62,394 bases of DNA from JAAYJS01 sp964346185 (GCA_964346185.1 CAYFTR010000007.1:1-62394); one strand, 5' to 3'; shown: positions 1 through 9,087, counted from the stretch's first letter. Numbers and translations are program-made. The notes: generated from the sequence alone by a model not told the origin.

Positions 1-27
1 AAAAAAACAATCCTTTAGGATTGGTTT
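1..27 (-). terminator. Rho-independent terminator of the Fe-S flavin oxidoreductase gene
   Basis: CAATCC (8-13) pairs with GGATTG (18-23) around a four-base loop. Read on the minus strand the hairpin is followed by a run of seven T. It lies just after the stop codon of the gene ending at 51. Confidence 0.8.
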
Positions 28-50
28 TAATGAATGAACGTACTTTAAAC

Positions 51-1991
51 TTAGTGAATGCTCCAAGCTGCAAAGAAACCGCCACGTACGGCTTCGCCGA
101 TTTGAGCCACTTCCACACAGTCTCCGACCAACGCTGTAATCGGTGCATATTTTTCAAAGATTTGATCGGCTGTTTCGTTTAGTGATTTCATACCGAAAGC
201 CGTAATGATGGTATCGCCCTCGACGGTGCTTTCTTTGCCGTCTTTATCTTTAACGTAGACTTTTCCGTCCGCAATTTTTGAAATAGTGGTACTCGTCATG
301 CCTTTTACTTTGTAGTCTTCCAAACGGAACATTAGAGGATTACGGTTATCGATAATCATGCCGGGTGCCAATTCGTCCATCATTTCGATAATGGTAACGT
401 CTTTGCCTTCCATGGCTTGCTCCAATGCGGCATCGCAACCGGAGGCACCGCCACCGCAAATGACTATCTTATCTCCTTTAACCAGTGCGGCATTTAAGTG
501 TGCATCGATGACGTCGACGACATTATCGCCTTCAATGGCCACCGAGCCCGGTACAAAGGATACCGCACCTGTAGCGACAATAATGCGATCCGCTTCTGTC
601 AATTCGACGGAATCTGCCGTAATTTCACGATTCATCACGATTTTTACACCGTGTTTTTTCATTTGTCTTTGCTGCCATTCGATGAAAAGTTTTAAACGAT
701 TTTTAAAGGAGGGAGCACAGGCGGCTGTAATTTGTCCGCCTAAACGAGCGGATTTTTCATATAAGGTGACATTGTGGCCCATTTGTGCCGCAACCAGTGC
801 CGCTTCCATACCGCCGGGGCCGCCACCGACAACAACAACTTTGCGCGGGGTATCCGTCTGTGTGACGGGGTAGTCCAATTCAAAGACTGCTTGGGGATTG
901 ATGGCACAGGAAATAACCCGATTTTCGTACAGTCTGCCGACACAAATTTGGTTACAATACAAACAGGGACGAACATCGTCATCGTTGCCGTCTAAAAGTT
1001 TGTTGGGCATATCGGGATCCGCAATGAGTTGACGTCCGAACATTACAAGGTCACATTTGCCTTCAATTAAGGAACGTTCCGCCGTTTGAGGTGTAAAAGT
1101 ACCGGAAGATAAGACGGGAACGGAAACCGCATTTTTAATGGCTGCCGCATAGTCGACCATGCAGGCATCGCCGGCATAAATGGAGGGTACAATCCATTGT
1201 TTTTCTTCGTAACAACCGACATCGATATCAAAGGCGTCGATGCCCAGTTCCTCCAAGTATTTGACAATTTCTATACTTTCTTCGATGGTTCGACCGCCGG
1301 GGAAATCGTGGGTAGCCGCCATACGAATGAGTACCGGGTAGTTCGGTCCGACTTCGCCGCGAATGGCTTCGTAAATTTCCGTTACCAAACGCATACGGTT
1401 TTCAAAGCTACCGCCGTATTTGTCGGTACGTTTGTTCCAAATGGGTGTCATAAATTGGTCAATCATATAGCCGGAATGGGCGTGAATTTCGACGGCATCG
1501 GCTTCGGCACGTACGGCATTGCGTGCCGCGATACGATAGTGTTCAACAATATCTTCGACTTCTTCGATGGTTAAGGCACGGCACAATACGTCGGGCATGT
1601 AAAAGGAGGGTACTTCGGAGGCCGATACCATCCGTTCGTCACTAAACGGAAAAGCGTTTCGTCCGAGACCGCAGCTTAATTGTAAACAACATTTAGCCCC
1701 TTCCGCATGGCAGGCTTCTACCAGCAACGACCACCCTTGCATTTGTTCATCTGTTCCCGCTACGGTTACGTAATCAATCCAGGGGTCGGTTTTATTTGTG
1801 GTGTATTGTGCTTCAATTAAAATCATACCGGCACCGCCGCGGGCACGGGCACGGTAATATTCCAATTGTTTGGCATTGGGTGAACCGTTTCTGTTTTCCG
1901 AGAAAGTTCCCATCGGCGACATGACAATGCGATTTTTTAAATGCATGCCGTTAATTTGAAAACCGGAAAAAATATTTGGATAATTGTTCAT
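51..1991 (-). CDS. NADH:flavin oxidoreductase with 4Fe-4S cluster (2,4-dienoyl-CoA reductase / BaiCD-BaiH type)
   Basis: The 646-residue protein has the build of 2,4-dienoyl-CoA reductase and its relatives: an N-terminal old-yellow-enzyme TIM barrel binding FMN (about 1-330), a cysteine cluster near 343-361 (RPCLYCNQIC followed by a fourth Cys in VISCAINP) for a 4Fe-4S cluster, and a C-terminal FAD/NAD(P) module with the dinucleotide motif VVGGGPGGMEAA near 390 and a second Gly-rich site ICGGGASGCDAA. Such cytoplasmic enzymes pass electrons from NAD(P)H through FAD and the Fe-S cluster to FMN and reduce enoyl or enone substrates. Bile-acid BaiCD/BaiH proteins and several steroid or cinnamate reductases share this layout, so the substrate cannot be named. 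It appears to be a single-gene unit, with a ribosome site (AGAAAGGAAG) before the ATG and its own terminator. Confidence 0.9.
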   Translation of the reverse strand: MNNYPNIFSGFQINGMHLKNRIVMSPMGTFSENRNGSPNAKQLEYYRARARGGAGMILIEAQYTTNKTDPWIDYVTVAGTDEQMQGWSLLVEACHAEGAKCCLQLSCGLGRNAFPFSDERMVSASEVPSFYMPDVLCRALTIEEVEDIVEHYRIAARNAVRAEADAVEIHAHSGYMIDQFMTPIWNKRTDKYGGSFENRMRLVTEIYEAIRGEVGPNYPVLIRMAATHDFPGGRTIEESIEIVKYLEELGIDAFDIDVGCYEEKQWIVPSIYAGDACMVDYAAAIKNAVSVPVLSSGTFTPQTAERSLIEGKCDLVMFGRQLIADPDMPNKLLDGNDDDVRPCLYCNQICVGRLYENRVISCAINPQAVFELDYPVTQTDTPRKVVVVGGGPGGMEAALVAAQMGHNVTLYEKSARLGGQITAACAPSFKNRLKLFIEWQQRQMKKHGVKIVMNREITADSVELTEADRIIVATGAVSFVPGSVAIEGDNVVDVIDAHLNAALVKGDKIVICGGGASGCDAALEQAMEGKDVTIIEMMDELAPGMIIDNRNPLMFRLEDYKVKGMTSTTISKIADGKVYVKDKDGKESTVEGDTIITAFGMKSLNETADQIFEKYAPITALVGDCVEVAQIGEAVRGGFFAAWSIH

Positions 1992-2280
1992 AAACGTACT
2001 TCCTTTCTAATCCTCTAAAAATACAGAGCTTAACATTTTAAGTATAACAACTTTTGTAAAGGTTTACGATGGGCGTTATTACGAATTTAACAACAATGAT
2101 TTGTGCGTTTTGCACACAAAAGAGGCGGAACTACAGTCGTTGTGCCACCCCACGCGGGCATACCTGTTCCTTTGCTTATGTACGACCGGCCCTATAACTT
2201 TCAATTTAAAAAAGAGCTCTTGTATTTGCACACAAGAACTCTTTTTTAAATTGAATTTTGTACGACCGATGCCTATGCTC
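1992..2280. other. Non-coding interval with a long hairpin and flanking direct repeats
   Basis: No convincing gene is present. The oxidoreductase gene probably starts transcription here: AGTATA at 2041-2046 reads TATACT on the minus strand, and GTAAAGGTTTAC (2056-2067) is a short palindrome next to it. A 24-bp hairpin occupies 2200-2255 and is listed separately. Confidence 0.5.
2200..2255. repeat. 24-bp inverted repeat (hairpin) with 8-base loop, flanked by direct repeats
   Basis: The arm 2200-2223 pairs with 2232-2255 over 24 positions with one mismatch (a G-U wobble on the minus-strand transcript). TACGACCG occurs just outside on both sides (2181-2188 and 2261-2268), followed in both cases by CCTAT. 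The stem contains A- and T-tracts, so it could act as a bidirectional terminator, but it is not next to a stop codon because the neighbouring M23 gene has its own terminator at 2281-2319. Confidence 0.7.
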
Positions 2281-2319
2281 AAAAAAACCTTATGAGGGAA
2301 TTTGTACCTCATAAGGTTT
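2281..2319 (-). terminator. Rho-independent terminator of the M23 peptidase gene
   Basis: AAACCTTATGAGG (2285-2297) pairs perfectly with CCTCATAAGGTTT (2307-2319). On the minus strand the stem runs into seven T. It sits 14 bases after the stop codon at 2333. Confidence 0.9.
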
Positions 2320-2332
2320 CCGTTTTGTGGTT

Positions 2333-3742
2333 TTATACGGTTTGTCCTTCGCCGATAGACCAAATTTCGGTTACAACTTGTTGAACGCCACCGACGTATA
2401 GTTCAAGATGTGCGTGGGGGCCGGAGGAGTTACCCGTGCTGCCCATATCACCGATGAGTTGTCCTTGTGTGACGTGATCCCCTACACCGACTCTGAAAGC
2501 GGACAGGTGTCCGATCAGGTAGGAATCTCCGTTGCCCATATCTACAATAATACAGTTTCCGTATCCGCCATAGTATTCGGCTTTTGTAACAACGCCGTCT
2601 CCTACTGCAAAGATCGGAGTTCCCGTACTGTTTGCAATGTCAACCGCTCTTCCGCCGGCATGGCTGCCGGGTTTTACAATTGCAGATATGTATCCGTTTG
2701 AAGGTAAGATGAATCTTCCGCATTTTGAACGCATTGTCTGATTTTCTTTAACGCCCTTTGCGATAATCTTTTTAACAGGTTCCGCGACGATTTTTTCCGA
2801 CAATTGTTTTGATTCTACGACTTTTCCATCCTGGTAGGTGTATTCGATCTCTTTTTCAAGTTTTCCGTCCGCACCTTCCTGTAATACCTTTTCCTGTCCC
2901 ACAAATAAATTCGGGTCATCCTGTTCTTCTACGGAGAAAGGAATCACCTCGTTTTCGATGGATCTTTTTACAACATTGATCTTTAAGAAACCGGAGCTTG
3001 TCTCGGTCTCATCATTTTCTGTAATCAGATTCTCATTATTTTCAACATTTTCTTCAACTTGAGGCACTTCTTGTTCCGTTTGTGCTTGCTCAGGTTGTTC
3101 GACCACCTCAAAATTACCACGGCTTGCCAATTGGGGCAACCCTTCAGCGGCAATTGTTTCCCGGTTATTCATTACGCTTTCGTCTCCGGTCAGTAAGTAG
3201 GTTGACCAGACATCTTCGCTTCTAACATCTTTCAGGTTAAAAGTTTTAGGCGTTGTTTGAACATCTTCTTTGATTTCATAAGAAACCAATTCATCTTTTG
3301 TAACGTCCAATTCGGCACTTTTATTGACAGTTGCCTGAACGCTTTTTTGTGCCTGTTCTTCAGAGGTAAAACTTCCGACCTCTACACCGTCAATTTTTAA
3401 TGCATAGCCGCGTACGTTAACATTTAAATCCGAACAATACAGTTCGGTATAAAAGTCTTCTTCATCCAAAATCGGTTTGGTTAATACGAATTTAGGTTTA
3501 ACTTGAATATCTTCCGCGACATATAAGTTTTTAATTCCGTATTGTGTCTTGAAGTGTTCTTCCACATCATTCAAACCGTTGGTAAAATGTGCGACATTTT
3601 TTGTATAGCCGACGCGTTTACCGTTGATGTTTACTTCGTAACCGAAGCATGTTGAAGAAATAACGCCGATGAGTAAGGAAACGAAAAAACCCAGAAATAC
3701 AATTCTAGTTTTGATGCTTATCGTGCTGTGCCAGTTTTCCAA
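2333..3742 (-). CDS. Membrane-anchored M23 (LytM-type) peptidoglycan endopeptidase with G5-like region
   Basis: This is a cell-wall metallopeptidase of 469 residues as counted from the TTG at 3742. A hydrophobic segment at about 14-34 is a signal anchor. A long extracellular part contains a Glu-rich linker (about 215-255) and a G5-like region (about 255-335, with EKEIEYTYQDGKV), and ends in an M23 domain with the zinc motif HAGGRAVD and the catalytic GPHAHLEL. Proteins of this architecture cleave peptide cross-links of peptidoglycan during growth or division. The start is unsettled: TTG at 3742 has a poor ribosome site, while a strong AGGTGG site lies exactly six bases before an in-frame ATT at 3790, which would add 16 residues. 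A promoter and terminator flank the gene, so it is probably transcribed alone. Confidence 0.9.
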   Translation of the reverse strand: MENWHSTISIKTRIVFLGFFVSLLIGVISSTCFGYEVNINGKRVGYTKNVAHFTNGLNDVEEHFKTQYGIKNLYVAEDIQVKPKFVLTKPILDEEDFYTELYCSDLNVNVRGYALKIDGVEVGSFTSEEQAQKSVQATVNKSAELDVTKDELVSYEIKEDVQTTPKTFNLKDVRSEDVWSTYLLTGDESVMNNRETIAAEGLPQLASRGNFEVVEQPEQAQTEQEVPQVEENVENNENLITENDETETSSGFLKINVVKRSIENEVIPFSVEEQDDPNLFVGQEKVLQEGADGKLEKEIEYTYQDGKVVESKQLSEKIVAEPVKKIIAKGVKENQTMRSKCGRFILPSNGYISAIVKPGSHAGGRAVDIANSTGTPIFAVGDGVVTKAEYYGGYGNCIIVDMGNGDSYLIGHLSAFRVGVGDHVTQGQLIGDMGSTGNSSGPHAHLELYVGGVQQVVTEIWSIGEGQTV

Positions 3743-3844
3743 TCGGTCCGCTATGCCAGCACCTAAGCGATGGTTTTCGTTGTTGATAATATACCACCAC
3801 CTCTCTCTTTCTTCTAATTGTAACGTTCTTTACAATTTGTATAT

Positions 3845-3872
3845 ATATTATCATAGATTTGGGTGATTGCAA
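3845..3872 (-). promoter_or_regulatory. Probable sigma-A promoter of the M23 peptidase gene
   Basis: On the minus strand TTGCAA (3867-3872) and TAATAT (3845-3850) are separated by 16 bases, upstream of the AGGTGG ribosome-binding site at 3797-3802. Confidence 0.55.
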
Positions 3873-3912
3873 CATCTATTTTTAAAATTTGTGACATTTT
3901 CTAAAGATTTTC

Positions 3913-5163
3913 TTAATAATTGAAGCTTTTATGGATGGGCTTTCTTAAGATATCCATCTTTTGAACCGGGTGTTCCATCTTCATATAAAAGTGCATCTGC
4001 GGATGAGGCACCGTTTCCAAGCTGTTTCCCCCTTCGTCTTTTATAATCGTTACAATTTGGCTATAAAAACCGTCTTGTCGATGTGCGGATAAAATTTCTA
4101 CGGTATCTCCTAAAGAAATTTTATTGCGTTGCTCCACCAATGCCATACCGGTTTTCGGATTGTAATCCAACACAATTCCGGCAAAGTCGTAGGAGCGTTG
4201 GTAAGAGGAACTTTCATAATTTTGGGAGGATGCATTGAGATCGCCGTGAAAAAAACCTTCTGTAAAATGACGATGACTGGTTTTTTTAAGTTCTTCAACG
4301 TAATGTTCCGGCACGTCCTTTAAATTCGGGTTTTCGTAGCAGCGGTCAATCACCTGACGATAAGCACAGACAACGGTCGACACGTAGTAAAGGCTTTTCA
4401 TTCTCCCTTCGATTTTAAAGCTGTTTACACCGGCGGCCATTAAAGACGGTATTTGGCGAATTAAGCATAGATCTTTGGAGTTAAATACAAAGCTGCCTTC
4501 ATGACTCTCCTCGATGGGAAAATAGTCTTCCGGTCGTTTTTCTTCGACCAGACGGTATTTCCAGCGGCAGGATTGGGCACAGTCGCCACGGTTGGCATCC
4601 CGCCCCGTCATGTAGTGGGATAATAGGCAGCGTCCCGAATAGGCAATGCACATGGCGCCATGAACGAATACTTCTATTTCCATGTCTGTCGGTTTGGCGG
4701 TTATTATGTCTTTAATTTCCCGAAAACTTAATTCCCTTGCCAATACAATGCGTCTTGCCCCTTGTTGATGCCAAAACGAAACACTGTGGCTGTTTAAATT
4801 GTTGGTTTGGGTACTCATGGATATTTTTAAGTTGGGAGCCGTTTCCCGTGCCACCATCAACACGCCGGGATCCGCTACAATAATGCCGTCGACGCCCAAT
4901 TGTTCAAGGGCTTTCAAATAATCGGGTAACCCGACAAAATCCTCGTTTCTGGGTAGCATATTAACGGTCACATAAATTTTTTTACCCCTATCGTGGGTAT
5001 AGGCGACCGCTTCTTTTAACGTTGCCCAATTAAAGTTATCGGATTGCGCCCTTAAGCCGTAGCGTTCCCCTGCACAATAAACGGCGTCGGCACCGAAATG
5101 CAGAGCATACTTCAGTTTTTCGTAATTGCCGGCAGGCGCCAGTAATTCCGGTTTATTTTTCAT
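3913..5163 (-). CDS. trhP: U32-family protein, probable tRNA 5-hydroxyuridine (ho5U34) synthesis protein TrhP
   Basis: The protein carries the U32 signature EVFVHGAMCIAYSGRCLLS (around residue 165 of 416) and further Cys in NRGDCAQSCRWKY, which in this family help bind an Fe-S cluster. Although called peptidases, U32 proteins TrhP/YegQ in Escherichia coli and YrrN/YrrO in Bacillus subtilis form 5-hydroxyuridine at the wobble base of tRNA from prephenate. The start at 5163 is chosen because AAGGAAAG lies just upstream; an ATG six codons earlier lacks such a site. It overlaps the last 11 bases of the trmR gene, as expected for translational coupling, and TrmR methylates the product of this enzyme, so the two genes form one modification pathway. 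Only one U32 gene is present, against two in Bacillus. Confidence 0.85.
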   Translation of the reverse strand: MKNKPELLAPAGNYEKLKYALHFGADAVYCAGERYGLRAQSDNFNWATLKEAVAYTHDRGKKIYVTVNMLPRNEDFVGLPDYLKALEQLGVDGIIVADPGVLMVARETAPNLKISMSTQTNNLNSHSVSFWHQQGARRIVLARELSFREIKDIITAKPTDMEIEVFVHGAMCIAYSGRCLLSHYMTGRDANRGDCAQSCRWKYRLVEEKRPEDYFPIEESHEGSFVFNSKDLCLIRQIPSLMAAGVNSFKIEGRMKSLYYVSTVVCAYRQVIDRCYENPNLKDVPEHYVEELKKTSHRHFTEGFFHGDLNASSQNYESSSYQRSYDFAGIVLDYNPKTGMALVEQRNKISLGDTVEILSAHRQDGFYSQIVTIIKDEGGNSLETVPHPQMHFYMKMEHPVQKMDILRKPIHKSFNY

Positions 5164-5857
5164 CGTTCTTTCCTTTTTCAATACATCGTTTCACCGACTC
5201 CGGACCTCTCTTTACGACGGAAACCGATACCCCGTCACCTATGGGTAAAACGGTGGTGTACAATTCGGAGTGATTGCTGATTGCTTTTAAAAAACGCCGC
5301 ATACGTTTAACAATGGTTATTTTTCTGCGGATGAGCAATTGTTGATTGGCGACCATACCTTTAAAAAGAACATTGTCGCAAACCAACAACCCGCCGGACT
5401 TTAAAATACGTATACAATCTGGCAATAAGTGTACGTAGTGCCCTTTGGCACCGTCTAAAAAAACCAGGTCGTAGGTATTATCGACCAAATTCGGTACAAT
5501 TTCCGACGCATCACCTTCCATTAGGCGAATTTTGTTTTGATATCCCATAGCTTTGATATTTTGCTTTGCCGTGCTTATCATGACGGGGTTGCGTTCAATC
5601 GTGTCCAGACCTCGAGCAAGCTCCCCCATGGCGTGCACAAAAACGGAGGCGGAATAGCCGACGGCCGTTCCCACCTCCAGGATTTTTGTTACACGATGTG
5701 TCTTGATCAACATCTCCATGAGGTTTCGCACTTCCGGCACAATGATCGGAATGTGCGCCACTTCCGCTTGATGACGTAAAGCGGCAAGTGTGTCCGCCTC
5801 GTCGGGGAGCAGGTCTCTGAGATAGTTTTCTATATACGGATAAACGACATCACTCAT
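5153..5857 (-). CDS. trmR: tRNA 5-hydroxyuridine O-methyltransferase TrmR (YrrM family)
   Basis: This class I SAM-dependent methyltransferase has 234 residues. Motif I is ILEVGTAVGYSASVF (near 61-75), followed by an acidic SAM-ribose site (LARGLDTIERNP) and DLVFLDGAKGHY, a metal-binding catechol O-methyltransferase-like motif. The family member YrrM of Bacillus subtilis, renamed TrmR, converts ho5U34 of tRNA to mo5U34. The gene lies between mltG and a U32 gene exactly as in Bacillus (yrrL-yrrM-yrrN/O), which supports this role over a small-molecule O-methyltransferase. Its start overlaps the mltG stop by four bases (ATGA). Confidence 0.85.
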   Translation of the reverse strand: MSDVVYPYIENYLRDLLPDEADTLAALRHQAEVAHIPIIVPEVRNLMEMLIKTHRVTKILEVGTAVGYSASVFVHAMGELARGLDTIERNPVMISTAKQNIKAMGYQNKIRLMEGDASEIVPNLVDNTYDLVFLDGAKGHYVHLLPDCIRILKSGGLLVCDNVLFKGMVANQQLLIRRKITIVKRMRRFLKAISNHSELYTTVLPIGDGVSVSVVKRGPESVKRCIEKGKNDEK

Positions 5858-6921
5858 GGCATATATTTTTTAACATCGGCTTCGTGGCCTTCGTGGGTTT
5901 CATTGAAGTACAATTTACCCGTTTCCATATCCGCAACAAAGTACAGATACTTGGTATCCGCCGGGTGGAGTGCCGCCTCCACAGCACTGATCCCCGGCGA
6001 ACAGATGGGCCCGACGGGCAACCCCAAATGAATATAGGTGTTGTAGGGTGATTCAAATTTTGTTTCTTCTTCGGTAAGTACGGGCACTTTAAAACCTCGG
6101 GCGTAGTCGATGGTAATATCCGATTGCAGGGGCATATTCGCCTTCATGCGGTTATAAAAGACGGATGCCGCATCGGCACGGTCTTCCGCTCTTTTGGTTT
6201 CCAACTCTACAATCGATCCCATGATGATAATTTCATCAACGGTTTTTCCCTGTGCCTGTGTTTCTTTGATTTTTTCGGTATCAAACACTTCTTCCATCCG
6301 TTTGAGCATGGTGTTGATAACCTCTCTCGGTTCCGATTCTTCCAAAAAATGGTAGGTGTCGGGGAAGAGGTACCCCTCCAAGGTTCTTTCCGGTTTATCG
6401 GGAATACTCTCTAAAATCGGATGCCCTTGCTTATAGTAAGAAACGTTTCCGGCTTCTTCTATGAAAGATTGCGCAGAGCAAATGTTGTTATCTTCCAAAA
6501 TTTGTGCAATTTCTTTTAAGTTGCGACCTTCCGGAATAATGACATCACCTTCAGCGTTGCCGCCGTTTAAAAGCATGCCGAAAATTTGTGTACCGGACAT
6601 GGTTCTGTTAAAGGTATAAGCGCCGGCTTGAATTTTCCTCGGACCGTTGGAGTGTCTGCTGGCATAGCTTCTGAAGATGCGCTTGTTTTTGATTAAATTA
6701 TTTTCGGTTAAAATTTCGCTGACATCGTCGATAGAGGCCCCACGGGGAATAACGACACGTACATCCGAAGTGTCGTTACGGTCCACCGGTCGGAGCATAC
6801 CGGAGTAAACCAGCGAGCTGCTGACAAAAAGTCCGATCGCCAACAAAACAATAACACCTAAAAGAACAAAGCGTTTGATATGCTTTCGGTTGGATTTATT
6901 TCTTGCGACTTCTTTCATCAC
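5854..6921 (-). CDS. mltG: Endolytic murein transglycosylase MltG
   Basis: The protein is 355 residues long with a cytoplasmic basic tail, one membrane helix (about 19-42) and an extracellular part. That part holds a LysM-like subdomain (VVIPRGASIDDVSEIL, about 69-84) and the YceG catalytic domain, where MGSIVELETKRAEDR contains the conserved catalytic Glu and VFYNRMKANMPLQSD is the family hallmark. MltG cuts nascent glycan strands next to the membrane and sets their length. Its place before trmR and U32 genes matches Bacillus yrrL. It begins 11 bases after the YlbF-like gene, and the cluster looks co-transcribed. Confidence 0.93.
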   Translation of the reverse strand: MMKEVARNKSNRKHIKRFVLLGVIVLLAIGLFVSSSLVYSGMLRPVDRNDTSDVRVVIPRGASIDDVSEILTENNLIKNKRIFRSYASRHSNGPRKIQAGAYTFNRTMSGTQIFGMLLNGGNAEGDVIIPEGRNLKEIAQILEDNNICSAQSFIEEAGNVSYYKQGHPILESIPDKPERTLEGYLFPDTYHFLEESEPREVINTMLKRMEEVFDTEKIKETQAQGKTVDEIIIMGSIVELETKRAEDRADAASVFYNRMKANMPLQSDITIDYARGFKVPVLTEEETKFESPYNTYIHLGLPVGPICSPGISAVEAALHPADTKYLYFVADMETGKLYFNETHEGHEADVKKYMP

Positions 6922-6932
6922 GCACCTTTACC

Positions 6933-7289
6933 TTATACGTCGTCACCAAATAAACTCAGGTCAAAGTCGATGGTGGTATTCAACTCGTCCATAACCGTTT
7001 GGTAAATTATACCGAATTGCATTTGCGCTTGAAAATATTCGGCGATTTCCGGTATTGCCATAACCTTTTCCGTTAAGGTATTATATGCTCGGGCTTCCTC
7101 ATCGGATAACTCCTGACCTGCCATTTGTTTTGCCTGTAAAGCCATTTGTTTTTGAATATAGTCTTTGGTTATGGCCATATGGTTGTGGTTGTTTTTTAAA
7201 ATTAAATGAGCTTCTTTATAGCGGATATATTCCTTGGAGGATTTAACCGCCTCGGTTAATTGGCATGCCAATTCGCGAATTGTATCCAT
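6933..7289 (-). CDS. YlbF/YmcA-family protein (DUF964)
   Basis: The protein has 118 mostly alpha-helical residues, counted from an ATG with AAGGAG seven bases upstream; seven codons of open frame before it lack a ribosome site. The helical pattern and the KDYIQKQMALQAKQMAG region fit the YlbF/YmcA family. In Bacillus, YlbF, YmcA and YaaT form the Fe-S-containing Y-complex that steers RNase Y-dependent mRNA processing. Here the gene directly follows RNase J with an eight-base spacer to its longest frame, which suggests a link to RNA decay, though that is inference. No Cys is present, so it cannot itself supply cluster ligands. Confidence 0.75.
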   Translation of the reverse strand: MDTIRELACQLTEAVKSSKEYIRYKEAHLILKNNHNHMAITKDYIQKQMALQAKQMAGQELSDEEARAYNTLTEKVMAIPEIAEYFQAQMQFGIIYQTVMDELNTTIDFDLSLFGDDV

Positions 7290-7317
7290 AACTTCTCCTT
7301 TTGACTGCAATATTTAT

Positions 7318-9087
7318 TTATACTTCCGTTAAAATCGGTAAAATCATCGGGCGTCTTCTGGTTTTCTTAAATAAAAAGCCGGATAAGGAATCCCTTACTT
7401 CGTTTTTAATGCTGCTCCAGTCATAAATTCGGTTGCTCTCGCAGCTTCTCAGTGCTTTTTTTATTTCCGCTTTCGCTTCGTTGATCAATTCTTCCGATTC
7501 TTTCATATAGACAAAACCTCTGGAAATAACATCGGGACCCGAAACACATTTACCTTTACGCATCCCCAACACTACGATAAACAAGCCGTCCTCCGATAAT
7601 TTTTTTCTGTCATTTAAAACAATATTGCCGATATCACCGACACCCAAACCGTCGACAAGAACCGGTTGTGCCGGCACGCATTCATCCAGAATCTTACAAC
7701 TTTTACCGTCGAGTTCCAAGACAGTGCCGTTTTTAACGATAAAAATATTTTCTTTTTTAATGCCGACACTTTCGGCTAAATTGGCATGGTGTACCAACAT
7801 GCGTTCTTCACCGTGAACAGGCAAAAAATATTTGGGCTTAACCAAAGTCAACATAAGTTTCAACTCTTCCTGTCTGGCGTGACCGGATACGTGAATATCC
7901 GCAAACTTCTTATAGATGACCTCCGCACCCAATTCGATGAGCTTATTGATGACCTCTGCCACCATTTTTTCGTTACCGGGTACCGGCGAAGCAGAGATAA
8001 TAATGGTGTCTTCCTTTGTGACGATCAGGTGCTTGTGTTCGCCGTAGGCCATTCTGCCTAAAGCCGCCATGGGTTCTCCTTGGCTGCCGGTTGTAATGAT
8101 GACCAATTCCGAGTCTTTGTATTTTTTCATGTCCCGGATATCGACCAACGTGTTTCTGGGTACTTTTAAATAGCCTAAATCTCTGGATACGTCCACCATA
8201 TTTTCCATGGAGCGACCTGTAATAACAACTTTACGGTTGTAAATGACCGCCGCATCGATAATTTGCTGAATTCGATGCACATTGGACGCAAAGCTTGTTA
8301 CAATAATTCGGTTTTTACGTCCTCTGAACAGATTGTAAAATGTGGTGCCGACGGTGCTTTCCGACGGCGTAAAGCCTTTTTCTTCTACATTGGTGGAGTC
8401 GGACAACAATAAATCCACACCCTGTACACCCGCGGAACCTAATCGTTGTAAGTCGATAATGTTGCCGTCGATAGGTTGAAAATCCACTTTAAAGTCCCCG
8501 GTATGAATAACATTGGCCGCCGGTGTTTGTATAAACAAAGCCACGGCATCGGGAATGGAGTGGTTGACGGGTATAAATTCTATTTTAAAGTTACCGATTT
8601 TAAAGAACGTACCCGCCTTAATCACATGGGTTTTGGTGGTTCTTGTTAAGCGTTTTTCGTCCAGCTTTTTCTTAATCAGACCCATTGTCAGTTTTGTTGC
8701 AAAGATCGGTACATTTATCCGATCCAACAAATAGGTAATGGCACCGATATGATCCTCGTGACCGTGAGTAACCACCAACGCCTTTACTTTTGATGCATTT
8801 TCGACAAGATAGGTAAAATCCGGCAGAACAATATCGATACCGTATAATTCTTCATCGGGAAACTTTAAGCCGCAATCAACAATAATTATTTCATTGTTGT
8901 ACTCGAACACGGTTAAGTTTTTACCGACTTCTCCCAATCCCCCGATGGGGATCACCTTTAATTTTCCGTTTGATTTTTCCGGACGTCTCCAGCGGATACG
9001 ATTTACTTTTTTTCGCTCTCCCGGTTTTTTTCTTCTTTGGTTTGGTTGGTTTTGTTGTTGATTTCTTTGCTTGTTTTGTTGATCCAA
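7318..9087 (-). CDS. rnj: Ribonuclease J
   Basis: This metallo-beta-lactamase/beta-CASP ribonuclease has 589 residues. The zinc-binding motif THGHEDHIG lies at 107-115, HTGDFKVD follows at about 193-200, and PVHGEERMLVHH contributes further ligands near 400. The first 40 residues are an extra Gln/Arg/Lys-rich tail not needed for catalysis, which makes it longer than the usual 555. RNase J acts as a 5'-to-3' exonuclease and endonuclease in mRNA decay and rRNA maturation in Gram-positive bacteria. Whether it is the J1 or J2 paralogue cannot be told from this window. It heads a run of closely spaced genes (ylbF-like, mltG, trmR, trhP). Confidence 0.93.
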   Translation of the reverse strand: MDQQNKQRNQQQNQPNQRRKKPGERKKVNRIRWRRPEKSNGKLKVIPIGGLGEVGKNLTVFEYNNEIIIVDCGLKFPDEELYGIDIVLPDFTYLVENASKVKALVVTHGHEDHIGAITYLLDRINVPIFATKLTMGLIKKKLDEKRLTRTTKTHVIKAGTFFKIGNFKIEFIPVNHSIPDAVALFIQTPAANVIHTGDFKVDFQPIDGNIIDLQRLGSAGVQGVDLLLSDSTNVEEKGFTPSESTVGTTFYNLFRGRKNRIIVTSFASNVHRIQQIIDAAVIYNRKVVITGRSMENMVDVSRDLGYLKVPRNTLVDIRDMKKYKDSELVIITTGSQGEPMAALGRMAYGEHKHLIVTKEDTIIISASPVPGNEKMVAEVINKLIELGAEVIYKKFADIHVSGHARQEELKLMLTLVKPKYFLPVHGEERMLVHHANLAESVGIKKENIFIVKNGTVLELDGKSCKILDECVPAQPVLVDGLGVGDIGNIVLNDRKKLSEDGLFIVVLGMRKGKCVSGPDVISRGFVYMKESEELINEAKAEIKKALRSCESNRIYDWSSIKNEVRDSLSGFLFKKTRRRPMILPILTEV

